Positions 4,992-5,059 of a DNA stretch of 5,059 bases are shown one piece after another. The translations under genes and the position numbers were made by a program. The notes beneath the pieces were generated by a model. That model worked only from the letters and a program-made list of their open reading frames with translations. It was not told where the DNA came from and did no database searches. Position 1 is the first letter of the stretch; each line of letters begins with the position of its first letter. The DNA is from Bacillota bacterium (GTDB lineage Bacteria; Bacillota; Sulfobacillia; RBS10-35; JAJYVM01). The stretch spans positions 1-5,059 of the forward strand of contig JAJYVM010000313.1 in assembly GCA_021792015.1 (NCBI GenBank), given 5' to 3'.

Positions 4992-5059
4992 TTGTGCGGC
5001 CCCCCGTCCCCCGGGACCGACCTGGCCCCGATGTTCAGATCCGGCCGGCCTGAGCCAGC
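4988..5059 (-). CDS. Possible 3' end of an upstream gene overlapping the desulfurase start
   Basis: One minus-strand frame stays open from the window edge for 23 codons and stops with a TGA that shares GTGA with the desulfurase start codon. Most of its codons end in G or C, as in the real genes here. The visible residues include PDLNIGARSVPGDGG and resemble no family I know. Another frame gives a short tail, LAQAGRI, ending with TGA at 5037-5035, so the true upstream gene end is unresolved. If the overlap is real, the desulfurase would be translationally coupled to that gene and the operon would extend beyond the window. Confidence 0.28.
   Translation of the reverse strand, partial: AGSGRPDLNIGARSVPGDGGPHK

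Overview
The window is uniformly GC-rich bacterial DNA with strong G/C preference at codon third positions. It holds two gene groups that converge on each other. The taxon cannot be fixed from sequence alone. A high-GC environmental bacterium fits (for example a high-GC Bacillota, Chloroflexota or proteobacterial lineage), because a CzcD-type cation exporter, an IscS/NifS-type desulfurase and a membrane-anchored c-type cytochrome are all ordinary in such genomes. No rRNA, tRNA, CRISPR array, insertion sequence or phage gene was seen.

Plus strand, 2-981: the 3' two-thirds of a cation diffusion facilitator (CzcD/ZitB-like metal exporter, cut by the window edge), then a 164-base spacer and a 71-residue three-helix membrane protein of unknown function with a good ribosome binding site. 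Bases 982-1228 are a non-coding convergent spacer with only weak hairpins.

Minus strand, read from 5059 down to 1229: an apparent five-gene operon. It starts with a cysteine desulfurase (GTG start at 4991), followed by an OsmC/Ohr-fold protein, two consecutive class I SAM-dependent methyltransferases, and a single-haem, N-terminally anchored cytochrome c. All gaps are under 70 bases. The last two genes share an ATGA overlap, and a possible upstream frame shares a GTGA with the desulfurase start. The common theme is sulfur and thiol chemistry (desulfurase, thiol-based peroxidase fold), joined to methyl transfer and a redox protein at the membrane. Whether they form one pathway is inference.

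The most unusual spot is the junction of the two methyltransferase genes. The first open frame runs about 70 codons past the end of its recognisable fold, overlapping the second gene by 148 bases in another frame. A perfect 8-bp GC hairpin and a G-run shaped like a -1 slippery site lie exactly where the first domain ends. This could be a true long overlap, a recoding site or a sequence error that hides a two-domain fusion. Other points worth checking are a third cysteine beside the OsmC resolving cysteine, a methionine-rich segment just before the haem motif of the cytochrome, and the orphan small membrane protein.
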